DNA of 14,240 bases from JAYGED01 sp046582565 (lineage in GTDB: Bacteria; Pseudomonadota; Alphaproteobacteria; JAAXGF01): the NCBI GenBank assembly GCA_046582565.1, contig JAYGED010000270.1:1-14240 (forward strand), read 5' to 3'. A program made the position numbers and the translations under genes. The notes under the pieces are model-generated. The model saw only the letters and a list, made by a program, of their open reading frames with translations. It had not been told where the DNA came from and did no database searches. This document shows positions 7,845 through 14,001 of this stretch, one piece after another; the first letter of the stretch is position 1, and each line of letters starts with the position of its first letter.

Positions 7845-7865
7845 TATGTCAACATGACTGACATA
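7845..7865. promoter_or_regulatory. Dyad centred on the marR start codon, likely operator
   Basis: TATGTCA at 7845-7851 and TGACATA at 7859-7865 form a perfect 7-bp inverted repeat with a 7-bp spacer that contains the ATG (7854-7856). MarR dimers bind short dyads near their own promoters, so autoregulation is the simplest reading. On the opposite strand the left arm contains TTGACA, which could serve as the -35 of the divergent aminotransferase gene, although only a poor -10 follows at 17 bp. Confidence 0.5.
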
Positions 7866-8342
7866 AATTTACAAGGCAGTCCGCTTTTCCTTCGTGAAGA
7901 GGAACTGCGCCAAGGCATTGAGCTGCTGTTCTACGCCTATCGTGATTTCACGGCTGAACCCGACGCCATCCTGGCGACTTACAAATTCGGCCGTGCTCAT
8001 CACCGGGCAATCTATTTCGTTGGCCGCTACCCCGGCACAACCGTGAGCGAACTTCTCGGAATCTTACGGATCACCAAGCAGAGCCTTTCGCGGGTGCTTG
8101 GCCAGCTTGTGCGCGAGGGCTTTATCGAGCAGCGCCGGGGGGAGCGCGACCGCCGCCAGCGGCTGCTCCATCTTACCGACAAGGGCGTCGCCTTCGAGAG
8201 CCAGCTCACCGCGACCCAGCGGGAACTCATGGCGCGTGCTTTCCGCGAGGCCGGCGCCGATGCGGTTGAAGGATATCGTAAGGTACTTGCCGGCCTGATC
8301 GATGCGGGCGCGTGGCGCGGGCCCGAGAGGCCAAGCCGATGA
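7854..8342 (+). CDS. MarR-family transcriptional regulator (PetP-like)
   Basis: A 162-aa winged-helix regulator. The N-terminal dimer region reads PLFLREEELRQGIELLFYAYRD. The DNA-binding part is PGTTVSELLGILRITKQSLS (recognition helix ITKQSLSRVLGQL), then the wing with GERDRRQRLLHLTDKG. This matches the alphaproteobacterial MarR proteins encoded beside an OmpR-type regulator, of which PetP of Rhodobacter (with PetR, needed for cytochrome bc1 expression there) is the named case; equating the two is my inference. The start at 7854 fits the family N terminus but has no Shine-Dalgarno. An alternative ATG at 7803 has GAGG upstream and would add 17 residues. TTGCAT (7818-7823) and CATATA (7841-7846), 17 bp apart, could place the transcript start at or next to the ATG. 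The stop overlaps the next start by ATGA. Confidence 0.9.
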   Translation: MTDINLQGSPLFLREEELRQGIELLFYAYRDFTAEPDAILATYKFGRAHHRAIYFVGRYPGTTVSELLGILRITKQSLSRVLGQLVREGFIEQRRGERDRRQRLLHLTDKGVAFESQLTATQRELMARAFREAGADAVEGYRKVLAGLIDAGAWRGPERPSR

Positions 8343-9046
8343 CTGCCCGTTTGGACCAGGTCTCGACGCCACCTCATATCCTGGTGGTTGACGACGACCG
8401 GCGTCTGCGTGAACTGCTGCAAAAATTTCTCGTCGAGAACGGCTATATGGTCACCACCGTTGAGGATGCCGAGCAGGCACGGGCGCGGCTCAAGGGCCTG
8501 ACCTTCGATCTCATCGTACTTGACGTCATGATGCCCGGCGAAAGCGGCCTGGAGCTGACCCAGTCCCTGCGCGCCAACAATGACGTGCCGATTTTGTTGC
8601 TTTCCGCCATGGGCGAGGCCGCCGACCGGGTCGCCGGGTTTGAGAGCGGCGCCGACGATTATCTGGCTAAGCCCTTTGAGCCGCGCGAGCTTCTGCTGCG
8701 CATCGCCAGTATTCTCCGCCGCGCCGGTCCGCCACCCGAGGCGCCTCAGGCAGTGCGCTTCGGTGATTTTCTGTTCGACCCGGCCACCGCCGAACTCCAT
8801 AGGGGCGATGATCTGGTCCGCCTGACTTCGGGTGAAGCGGCGCTCATGGGGGTTTTCGCGGCAAATCCGGGGATCACCCTGACTCGCCAAGGGCTCAGCA
8901 ACGAGAGCAAACTAGGCGGCAATGAACGGGCGGTTGACGTCCATATCGCGCGGCTGCGGCGTAAGGTTGAAGACGATCCGAAAGCGCCGCGCTACATCCA
9001 AACCGTTTGGGGCGAAGGCTACGTGCTGCGCGCCGCACAGGCCTAA
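8339..9046 (+). CDS. OmpR-family two-component response regulator (PetR-like)
   Basis: A 235-aa response regulator. The receiver domain has the acidic cluster VVDDD (16-20), phosphoacceptor Asp62 in LDVMMPG, a Ser in LLLSAM and the Lys of LAKPFEP. The C-terminal winged-helix domain of the OmpR/PhoB class begins after the RRAG linker, with LTSGEAALMGVFA, the recognition segment NERAVDVHIARLRRKVEDD and the closing YIQTVWGEGYVL. The start at 8339 overlaps the marR stop (ATGA); the upstream ATG at 8312 lies inside marR. The cognate kinase follows after 7 bp. In Rhodobacter the equivalent MarR/OmpR pair affects bc1 expression; whether the target is the same here cannot be read from the window. Confidence 0.94.
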   Translation: MTARLDQVSTPPHILVVDDDRRLRELLQKFLVENGYMVTTVEDAEQARARLKGLTFDLIVLDVMMPGESGLELTQSLRANNDVPILLLSAMGEAADRVAGFESGADDYLAKPFEPRELLLRIASILRRAGPPPEAPQAVRFGDFLFDPATAELHRGDDLVRLTSGEAALMGVFAANPGITLTRQGLSNESKLGGNERAVDVHIARLRRKVEDDPKAPRYIQTVWGEGYVLRAAQA

Positions 9047-9053
9047 TCCAGCT

Positions 9054-10382
9054 ATGTTGGGGATAAAGAAATTTGTTCCACGCACCCTGTTCGGCCGCGC
9101 CCTGCTGATCATCGTTATTCCGGTCGTACTGCTGCAGCTCTTCTCGGCTTATATTTTCTTCGAACGTCATTGGAATAAGGTTGGCGGCTATCTGGCTCTC
9201 GACCTGGCCAACGACATCGCCACTGTCATCAGCCTGCTCGAAGCCTTTCCCGAAGAGGGTGAGCAGGCCTTCATTCTGTGGACCGCGCGACGCTACTTAG
9301 ATCTTGAGATACGTATCGAAGACGGCGATATACTCCCTGAGTCGCCCAAGAGTTTCTTCAGCATCTTGCAACCGGTACTCGAGGCCAAATTGAAAACCCA
9401 GGTGCGGCGTCCAGTCAGTGTCGACACCGAGAGCTTGCATAAGAAACTCGCCATCAGCATCAAGCTCGATAATCGACTGCTCCACGTAGTGACATCGCGC
9501 AAGCGGGTGTTCAGTTCAACGACCTATATCTTCATCATGTGGACGGTTGGCAGTTCCATCGTGCTGCTTGCCATCGCGATATATTTCTTGCGCATTCAAG
9601 TACGTTCCGTTCGCCGCCTCGCCGAGGCCGCCGACCGGCTTGGCAAGGGACAACAGGTGTCCGATTTCAAACCCGAAGGCGCCATCGAGGTCCGCCAGGC
9701 AGCCGCCGCCTTCATTGGGATGCGTGACCGCATCCAGCGCCAAAGCAACGAGCGAACCGAATTCCTTGCCGGTGTCAGCCACGACCTGCGAACCCCCTTG
9801 ACGCGCATGAAGCTGCAACTGGCCATGGTGGGCCAGGGCGCGGACGAGGATGCGGACGACGGGATTGCCAGCCTGACGGCCGATGTGGCCGAGATGGAAA
9901 AGATGATCGATGGCTATCTCGACTTCGCGCGCGGTGAAGCAGGCGAGGAACCCATCGACATACAGCTGAAAGGCCTGCTTGAAGATGTTGTTTCGGACAG
10001 CCGCAGGAAGGGCGGCTCTATTGATCTCGCGACTTTCGACCCGGTGACTCTATCCGTGCGCCCTAACGCCCTCAAGCGGTGCCTCATAAACCTCATCGAC
10101 AATGCCGTGCGCCACGGCGATAAGGTTGCCGTCTCAGTAGCCTGCGGCGATGCAGTGGTTGACATCAGGATCGATGATGATGGTCCCGGAATTCCCTGTG
10201 ATAAACGCGAGGATGTCTTTAAGGCGTTCTTTCGTCTCGATGCCTCGCGCAATATTGAGACTGGTGGGGTCGGCTTGGGCCTGACCATTGCCCACGACAT
10301 CGCGCGTGGCCATGGTGGCGAAATTCTCCTGGACGATGCGCCTGGCGGTGGCTTGCGCGCAGTGGTCAGGCTGCCGGTTTAA
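9054..10382 (+). CDS. EnvZ-type sensor histidine kinase, partner of the preceding regulator
   Basis: A 442-aa inner-membrane kinase. The first transmembrane helix is at about 13-36, a periplasmic sensor region of about 120 residues follows, and the second helix is at about 156-180. A HAMP linker follows (IQVRSVRRLAEAADRLGKG). The H-box FLAGVSHDLRTPLTRMKL places the phosphorylated His at 243. The ATPase domain shows the N-box NLIDNAVRHGD (Asn350), G1 DDDGPGI (374-380), F-box FKAFFRLD and G2 GVGLGLTIAHDIARGHGG. The start at 9054 gives a clean membrane anchor; a longer frame from 8922 overlaps the regulator gene and adds implausible residues. Its TAA lies in a TTAA (10379-10382) that is also the stop of the convergent csaA. 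Confidence 0.95.
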   Translation: MLGIKKFVPRTLFGRALLIIVIPVVLLQLFSAYIFFERHWNKVGGYLALDLANDIATVISLLEAFPEEGEQAFILWTARRYLDLEIRIEDGDILPESPKSFFSILQPVLEAKLKTQVRRPVSVDTESLHKKLAISIKLDNRLLHVVTSRKRVFSSTTYIFIMWTVGSSIVLLAIAIYFLRIQVRSVRRLAEAADRLGKGQQVSDFKPEGAIEVRQAAAAFIGMRDRIQRQSNERTEFLAGVSHDLRTPLTRMKLQLAMVGQGADEDADDGIASLTADVAEMEKMIDGYLDFARGEAGEEPIDIQLKGLLEDVVSDSRRKGGSIDLATFDPVTLSVRPNALKRCLINLIDNAVRHGDKVAVSVACGDAVVDIRIDDDGPGIPCDKREDVFKAFFRLDASRNIETGGVGLGLTIAHDIARGHGGEILLDDAPGGGLRAVVRLPV

Positions 10383-10729
10383 AACAATCGCCCACCATTG
10401 GGTACGGCCGGGTCGACAGTGACCATGCTGACGTCGCCGTCAGCGGTGGGAAAGCCGAGCACCAGGACTTCAGACATGAAGGGGCCGATCTGGCGTGGTG
10501 CGAAATTGACCACAGCGGCGACCTGACGGCCGACGACTTGCTCTGCTGTATAAAGACTGGTGATCTGTGCCGAGGATTTCCGGGTGCCGATCTCCGGCCC
10601 GAAGTCGATCTTGAGTTTGTAGGCCGGCTTTCGGGCTTCGGGGAACGGGTCACAGGCAACGACGGTTCCGACGCGAATATCGACTTTGAGAAAATCGTCG
10701 AAGGGAATAATTTCGCTGACATCGCTCAT
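10379..10729 (-). CDS. csaA: CsaA-type tRNA-binding protein
   Basis: A 116-aa OB-fold protein that fits CsaA along its full length: FLKVDIRVGTVV at the N terminus, PEARKPAYKLKIDFG, SSAQIT, VVNFAPRQIGPFMSEVLVLGF and the C-terminal VPNGGRLF. CsaA is a small homodimeric tRNA-binding-domain protein with export-related, chaperone-like activity described in Bacillus; its precise job in proteobacteria is not settled. GGAG lies about 11 bases before the start at 10729, a somewhat long spacing. A strong terminator separates it from the phasin gene upstream, so it probably has its own promoter in the 10730-10760 stretch, though none is clear. Confidence 0.92.
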   Translation of the reverse strand: MSDVSEIIPFDDFLKVDIRVGTVVACDPFPEARKPAYKLKIDFGPEIGTRKSSAQITSLYTAEQVVGRQVAAVVNFAPRQIGPFMSEVLVLGFPTADGDVSMVTVDPAVPNGGRLF

Positions 10730-10760
10730 GGCCGCTTTACTCCGTTGTGAAGGGCGCTTC

Positions 10761-10794
10761 CAAAAGCAAAGGGGCCGCCCGCAGGCGACCCCTT
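10761..10794 (-). terminator. Rho-independent terminator of the phasin gene
   Basis: An 11-bp stem with one mismatch (10769-10779 against 10784-10794) and a 4-base loop is followed on the minus strand by TTTGCTTTTG. It lies 35 bp downstream of the phasin stop and has no comparable T-run on the plus strand. Confidence 0.85.
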
Positions 10795-10828
10795 CTACTT
10801 GATATAAACGATCAAAACGACCGTTGAA

Positions 10829-11257
10829 TTAGGCCTTGGCGGCGAGCGTCTGGATCTCATCGATGCCTTCGACGACGCGCTTGTTGATCACTTCGAGGGA
10901 CTTGGTCTGGGCCTTCGTGGCGATATCGGTGAGTTCGCGAAGGTTGCTGTTCGAAGTCTCGAAGCTGGCTTTGGCAATCTCAGCCTGCTCGGCGACGCTG
11001 GTCTGCGGGTCGTTGAAAGTCATCAGACCGCGCATGGCGTCGGAATAGGCGTCGACTGCAATCTTTAAGATCTCGGCCTGGCGAGTGGCGAATGCCTGCA
11101 CACCGTCTGTGGCAAGCTTGTTGGCCTCAGTCAGAGCCTCGACATTACGGCGTTGGAAGGCGGCCATGGCGTCGACATCGACATTAGGCATGGCAAACGC
11201 GGGGAAAGCCGCGGCAGGATCGAACGACGGTTTGGCGTTGGCGTTGGTCTTGGGCAT
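10829..11257 (-). CDS. Phasin (poly-3-hydroxyalkanoate granule-associated protein)
   Basis: A 142-aa protein of the phasin family, which coats PHA granules and sets their number and size. It is almost wholly helical and amphipathic: FQRRNVEALTEANKLATDGV, ATRQAEILK and MRGLMTFNDPQ are the phasin core, followed by AEIAKASFETSNSNLRELTDIATKAQTKSLEVINKRV. It lacks cysteine. The start at 11257 (MPKTNANAK) is preceded by AGGAG at ideal spacing; an upstream start at 11314 would run through the promoter leader. A sigma70-like promoter and two TGC-rich sites lie upstream, and a terminator lies downstream, so it is a single-gene unit. No PHA synthase or phaR is in the window. Confidence 0.92.
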   Translation of the reverse strand: MPKTNANAKPSFDPAAAFPAFAMPNVDVDAMAAFQRRNVEALTEANKLATDGVQAFATRQAEILKIAVDAYSDAMRGLMTFNDPQTSVAEQAEIAKASFETSNSNLRELTDIATKAQTKSLEVINKRVVEGIDEIQTLAAKA

Positions 11258-11306
11258 TTCGAATTCTCCTGAAGATCGCCGGATACTATGCTCTCGGCGA
11301 TGGCTA

Positions 11307-11321
11307 TGTTGCACTGCACAA
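11307..11321. promoter_or_regulatory. TGC-rich operator, downstream copy (phasin promoter)
   Basis: TGTTGCACTGCACAA lies just downstream of the predicted phasin transcript start. It resembles the TGC-rich sites bound by the PHA-responsive repressor PhaR in other proteobacteria; the binder here is inferred. Confidence 0.5.
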
Positions 11322-11336
11322 ATTCTCTATGAGGGG

Positions 11337-11365
11337 TATCTAAGAGCCCGTTAACCCTATGTCAA
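11337..11365 (-). promoter_or_regulatory. Sigma70-type promoter of the phasin gene
   Basis: On the minus strand a perfect TTGACA (11365-11360) is followed after 17 bp by TAGATA (11342-11337). The predicted transcript start is near 11330, giving a leader of about 70 bases to the ATG at 11257. Confidence 0.6.
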
Positions 11366-11373
11366 GACGTAAA

Positions 11374-11388
11374 TGCTGCAATGCACAA
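11374..11388. promoter_or_regulatory. TGC-rich operator, upstream copy (phasin promoter)
   Basis: TGCTGCAATGCACAA matches the site at 11307-11321 in 13 of 15 positions and sits just upstream of the -35. The two copies are 67 bp apart, centre to centre, on either side of the core promoter. Confidence 0.5.
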
Positions 11389-11445
11389 AAATAATTGGAG
11401 ATCGAAATCCTAAACGGCTACAACACCCGCATTCAGGTCCAAATT

Positions 11446-12069
11446 TCAGGCAACATCGGCCTCAGGTTCGGCTTCGCCATTGCGCTTCCAGCGGGCCGGC
11501 AAGCGGCATAACCCCAGGAGAAATTCGGCGCGGCGCAAGGCGCGGTCAAGGGCAGACATGGTCTGAGCCATATCTTCACTGTCGTCATTAAGCCAGACGC
11601 GGAGAACCGATAGATAGATTGCGGCGAGCCCTTTCACCCGGATGATACCGGACAGCCCCGATGCGCTGATGCTCGCAGCTTCGAGCATCATGACCATGGA
11701 GCGGCGTAAAGTGAAGGCGTTGCAAACGGCGCTCACCGGATCACAAACTGCCGCGCCAATTATCGAGCGCAAGGCTTCGCGATCAGGGGCGAGGACGTCG
11801 AAGCGCCGCATCATTACATCGAACAATCGATCCCGTGGTGGCTCGCCTGCCAGCTCCGGATCGATGGCTTTGGTGACATCGCAGTCAATCTGGCGGGAAT
11901 AGGCGGCGATGATCGCGGTCTTGGAGGGATAAATCGCGAGCAGGTCGCCGAGCGGCAGCTTGGCCGTGTCGGCGATATCGCCGAGTCTGGTGTCACGCCA
12001 TCCCTGGCTTTCCGCGAGGGCGAGAGCGGTCTTGATAATATGACGAGGAACATCGGCCTTCTTGACCAT
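11446..12069 (-). CDS. TetR-type transcriptional regulator
   Basis: A 207-aa protein with a TetR-like N-terminal helix-turn-helix: IIKTALALAESQGWRDTRLG, DIADTAKLPLGDLLAIYPSK and AIIAAYSRQID match the usual family pattern, with YPSK for the common FPSK. The C-terminal ligand/dimer domain is not assignable. The block RDRLFDVMMRRFDVLAPDREALRS resembles what is seen in COQ9-like TetR-fold proteins, so a non-DNA-binding role is a weaker alternative. The start at 12069 has an excellent AAGGAGG. A perfect 12-bp inverted repeat covers the promoter region and overlaps this ribosome site. The gene lies between proC (79 bp upstream) and the phasin (188 bp downstream), and control of either is possible but unproven. 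Confidence 0.8.
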   Translation of the reverse strand: MVKKADVPRHIIKTALALAESQGWRDTRLGDIADTAKLPLGDLLAIYPSKTAIIAAYSRQIDCDVTKAIDPELAGEPPRDRLFDVMMRRFDVLAPDREALRSIIGAAVCDPVSAVCNAFTLRRSMVMMLEAASISASGLSGIIRVKGLAAIYLSVLRVWLNDDSEDMAQTMSALDRALRRAEFLLGLCRLPARWKRNGEAEPEADVA

Positions 12070-12076
12070 GGCGGCC

Positions 12077-12130
12077 TCCTTATCGGGCGATTTCCAACAA
12101 TCTATATATGTAATACGTGCCCGATAAGGA
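12077..12130. promoter_or_regulatory. Perfect 12-bp inverted repeat upstream of the tetR-type gene
   Basis: TCCTTATCGGGC (12077-12088) and GCCCGATAAGGA (12119-12130) are exact reverse complements with a 30-bp AT-rich spacer. Arm centres are 42 bp apart, four helical turns. On the coding strand the start-proximal arm runs into the Shine-Dalgarno AAGGAGG. This could be a pair of operator sites or, if transcribed, a hairpin hiding the ribosome site. Confidence 0.7.
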
Positions 12131-12148
12131 ATCTAGGCCCGGTGAAGC

Positions 12149-12973
12149 TTATCCGGCAAGCTCGCGTGAGCGGTCAGTGGCGGCTGCGACAGCGCGGGCA
12201 AGCAGGGGTTTGAGCCCGTCGTCGGCCATCAGCACGTCGAGCGCCGCCTGGGTGGTGCCTTGCGGGCTGGTGACGTTGCCGCGCAGAGTCTCGGCGGTCT
12301 TCGTCGATTGGGCGGCAAGGGCGCCGGCGCCGGATACGGTGGCCAGGGCGAGCTGGTTTGCAAGGTCTTTAGGCAATCCGACGTCCATGGCGGCCGCGGC
12401 CAGGCACTCGATAAGCAGAAATACATAAGCCGGGCCGCTGCCCGAAACAGCGGTCACCGCATCAAGCAGGGACTCATCCTCGATGGTGACCACCTCGCCG
12501 ACTGCTGAAAGCAGGGTGCGGCAGGTTTCGCGCTGGTCGGCAGTCACCGCGTCATTGGAGCAGATGACCGAGATGCTCCGGCCAATGGCGGCCGGCGTAT
12601 TCGGCATGGCGCGAGTGATCGCCGCCTGCTCACCGAATCCGGCAGCGAGGTTGGCGATCGATTTTCCGGCAGCGATGGAGAGGAACACCGTATCGGGCCC
12701 GGCAAAACGCCCATAGGGCGGGATCGCCTGATCAATCACTTGGGGCTTGAGAGCGATAACCACGACACGGGGCGCAAAGGCCGGATCGAGCGCGCCATGA
12801 TCGGCGACAATCTCGATGCCGTGTTTTTCGCGGGCCGCCGTGGCTATGGTGTCGGCCGGCTCAACAGCTTTGATTTGATCTGGCGCAACACCCGAGGCGA
12901 GCCAGCCGCCCAACATGGCGCTTCCCATCTTGCCACAGCCGACGAGCAGGATCGGACCGGCGGTGGCGGTCAT
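12149..12973 (-). CDS. proC: Pyrroline-5-carboxylate reductase
   Basis: A 274-aa NAD(P)H-dependent enzyme that reduces 1-pyrroline-5-carboxylate to proline, the last step of proline synthesis. The N-terminal Rossmann motif is ILLVGCGKMGSAMLGGW. The middle shows VVIALKPQVIDQ and AMPNTPAAIG, and the C-terminal dimer/active-site domain shows AVSGSGPAYVFLLIECLAAAA followed by GLPKDLANQLA and SPQGTTQAALDVL, all family signatures. The start at 12973 overlaps the ybjN-family stop by ATGA, so translation is coupled; an upstream start at 13036 would lie inside that gene. Length is normal. No terminator is evident before the tetR-type gene. Confidence 0.97.
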   Translation of the reverse strand: MTATAGPILLVGCGKMGSAMLGGWLASGVAPDQIKAVEPADTIATAAREKHGIEIVADHGALDPAFAPRVVVIALKPQVIDQAIPPYGRFAGPDTVFLSIAAGKSIANLAAGFGEQAAITRAMPNTPAAIGRSISVICSNDAVTADQRETCRTLLSAVGEVVTIEDESLLDAVTAVSGSGPAYVFLLIECLAAAAMDVGLPKDLANQLALATVSGAGALAAQSTKTAETLRGNVTSPQGTTQAALDVLMADDGLKPLLARAVAAATDRSRELAG

Positions 12974-13473
12974 GCTTCTCCCTTGGTATCGAGTATGGAT
13001 GCAGCCATGGCTTCCTCGGCGGTTTTGCCGCCCCACAAGACAAACTGGAACGCCGGATAATAGCGTTCACATTCGGCCAGGGAGGCCTGCACCAGATCCA
13101 CCATCTGCTCGGGCGTTGCCCCATGACCGCCGCGCAACAGCATGGCGTGGCGGAACACCACCATGCCCTCGTCGGAGAACATGTCAAAATGACCGAGCCA
13201 CAGGCGCTCATTGATCAATGCCAGTAAGGGGTAGATCGTCGCGCGGCGCGGCTCAGCAACTTTCATGTCGAAGGCGCAGGTGAAATGGAGTGCCTCGCAA
13301 TCGGGCCGCCAAGCGAACCAGAGCCGAAACGTGCAGACCGCCGATGAGACTTCGGTGACGATTTCATCGTCACCTTGGCGTTCGAACGCCCAGCCGTTGG
13401 CGCAGGCAATCTGTTCGACCGCGTCGAGCGGATTGAAATTGAGATCAGGACTCTCGAGGACCGTCTGAGCCAT
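12970..13473 (-). CDS. YbjN domain-containing protein
   Basis: A 167-aa protein of the YbjN family, whose members resemble type III secretion chaperones in fold and whose function is unsettled (in E. coli, overexpression affects stress and motility). The family pattern is visible as WAFERQGDDEIVTEV near the N terminus, FRLWFAWRPDCEALHFTCAFDMKV, LALINERLWLGHFDM, VVFRHAMLLRGG and the AMAAS near the C terminus. The start at 13473 is chosen for AAGGGGG upstream; the longer TTG start at 13497 would put that site inside the gene. It is followed by proC with a 4-bp overlap. ybjN-proC is a recurrent alphaproteobacterial pairing, but no functional link to proline is known to me. Confidence 0.88.
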   Translation of the reverse strand: MAQTVLESPDLNFNPLDAVEQIACANGWAFERQGDDEIVTEVSSAVCTFRLWFAWRPDCEALHFTCAFDMKVAEPRRATIYPLLALINERLWLGHFDMFSDEGMVVFRHAMLLRGGHGATPEQMVDLVQASLAECERYYPAFQFVLWGGKTAEEAMAASILDTKGEA

Positions 13474-13536
13474 GCCTAAAGTCCCCCTTGACGCCAAAAA
13501 CTAACTAAGACGAACTCATACTAATCCAGAACATCT

Positions 13537-13574
13537 TGTGTAGAGCCACCCTACTACACACAACAGACAGTAGG
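13537..13574 (-). promoter_or_regulatory. Two overlapping short inverted repeats in the leader region of the ybjN-family gene
   Basis: TGTGTAG (13537-13543) pairs with CTACACA (13554-13560), while CCTACT (13550-13555) pairs with AGTAGG (13569-13574). The two pairings share bases 13554-13555 and exclude each other. Stems are short, so chance is a fair explanation. Confidence 0.25.
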
Positions 13575-13592
13575 TTGCCAGAGTAAGAGAGT

Positions 13593-13611
13593 AAACGCAA
13601 CAGTCGCGTTT
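13593..13611 (-). terminator. Weak hairpin at the stop of the UbiK-family gene
   Basis: AAACGC (13593-13598) and GCGTTT (13606-13611) form a 6-bp stem with a 7-base loop overlapping the TAA on the minus strand. It is followed by a pyrimidine-rich but not T-rich run, so it is a poor terminator candidate. Confidence 0.3.
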
Positions 13612-13924
13612 AGCGCTTTTTGGTGGCCGGCTTTTTGGCTCTGCTTCGGGTGGGCTTGGTGGGTTTGGCTTTCGTGGGCTTGGTGTCTTTGGCTTCGAGC
13701 TTGGCCAGGCGCTTGCTTAGGCGTTCGTTTTCGGCGCGGGCTTCGGCGGCCATGGCCTTAACCGCTTCGAATTCGTCGCGGCTGACCATCTCCATGCCAT
13801 CGAGCACCCGTTCGAATTGCTGGATAACCCGGGCGTCGATCTCGCCTTTAAGGCCGGAGGCTACATTGACCGCGCTGTTGGCCACTTTGGCGAGGTCGTC
13901 GAGTAGGCGGTTTCGCGTTTGCAT
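13610..13924 (-). CDS. UbiK/BMFP-family accessory protein with basic C-terminal tail
   Basis: A 104-aa protein. Residues 1-78 match the BMFP/UbiK family (formerly YqiC): MQTRNRLLDDLAKVANSAVN, then GEIDARVIQQFERVLDGMEMVSRDEFEAV, then a coiled coil (MAAEARAENERLSKRLAKLEAK). In gamma-proteobacteria UbiK is a trimeric, membrane-interacting helper of ubiquinone synthesis. The last 26 residues are a low-complexity tail of Lys, Thr, Pro and Arg with repeated K-P-T units, probably disordered and able to bind acidic lipids or nucleic acid (inference). The start at 13924 fits the family; the next start upstream, at 13987, would run through the promoter gap. Only a weak AGGG site precedes it. It is divergent from hldD with 77 bp between them. 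Confidence 0.85.
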   Translation of the reverse strand: MQTRNRLLDDLAKVANSAVNVASGLKGEIDARVIQQFERVLDGMEMVSRDEFEAVKAMAAEARAENERLSKRLAKLEAKDTKPTKAKPTKPTRSRAKKPATKKR

Positions 13925-13966
13925 GGGATTAGACCCTGGTTGAAACGGCTCACATCCATTGAATGC

Positions 13967-13975
13967 TGGTATAAG
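13967..13975 (+). promoter_or_regulatory. Extended -10 element, likely hldD promoter
   Basis: TGGTATAAG matches the extended -10 pattern TGnTATAAT in all but the last position. No good -35 lies at 16-18 bp, as is usual for extended -10 promoters. The predicted transcript start is near 13982, about 20 bases before the hldD ATG. Confidence 0.5.
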
Positions 13976-14001
13976 AGCACAAATCAATCGACGTGGATGC
14001 C

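Noticed and set aside
7803..7853. Longer marR start at 7803 with GAGG upstream
   Set aside because: The added residues do not match the family N terminus and would place the promoter-like elements and dyad inside the gene; kept as an alternative in the marR entry.
8027..8890. A 287-codon minus-strand frame opposite the marR and response-regulator genes
   Set aside because: The plus-strand genes have full domain signatures; this frame has none.
11373..11591. Small plus-strand frame between the phasin promoter and the tetR-type gene
   Set aside because: It starts inside an operator-like site, overlaps the tetR-type 3' end and has no family features.
12077..12130. Inverted repeat as a proC terminator
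   Set aside because: The 30-base loop is too large and no T-run follows on the minus strand.
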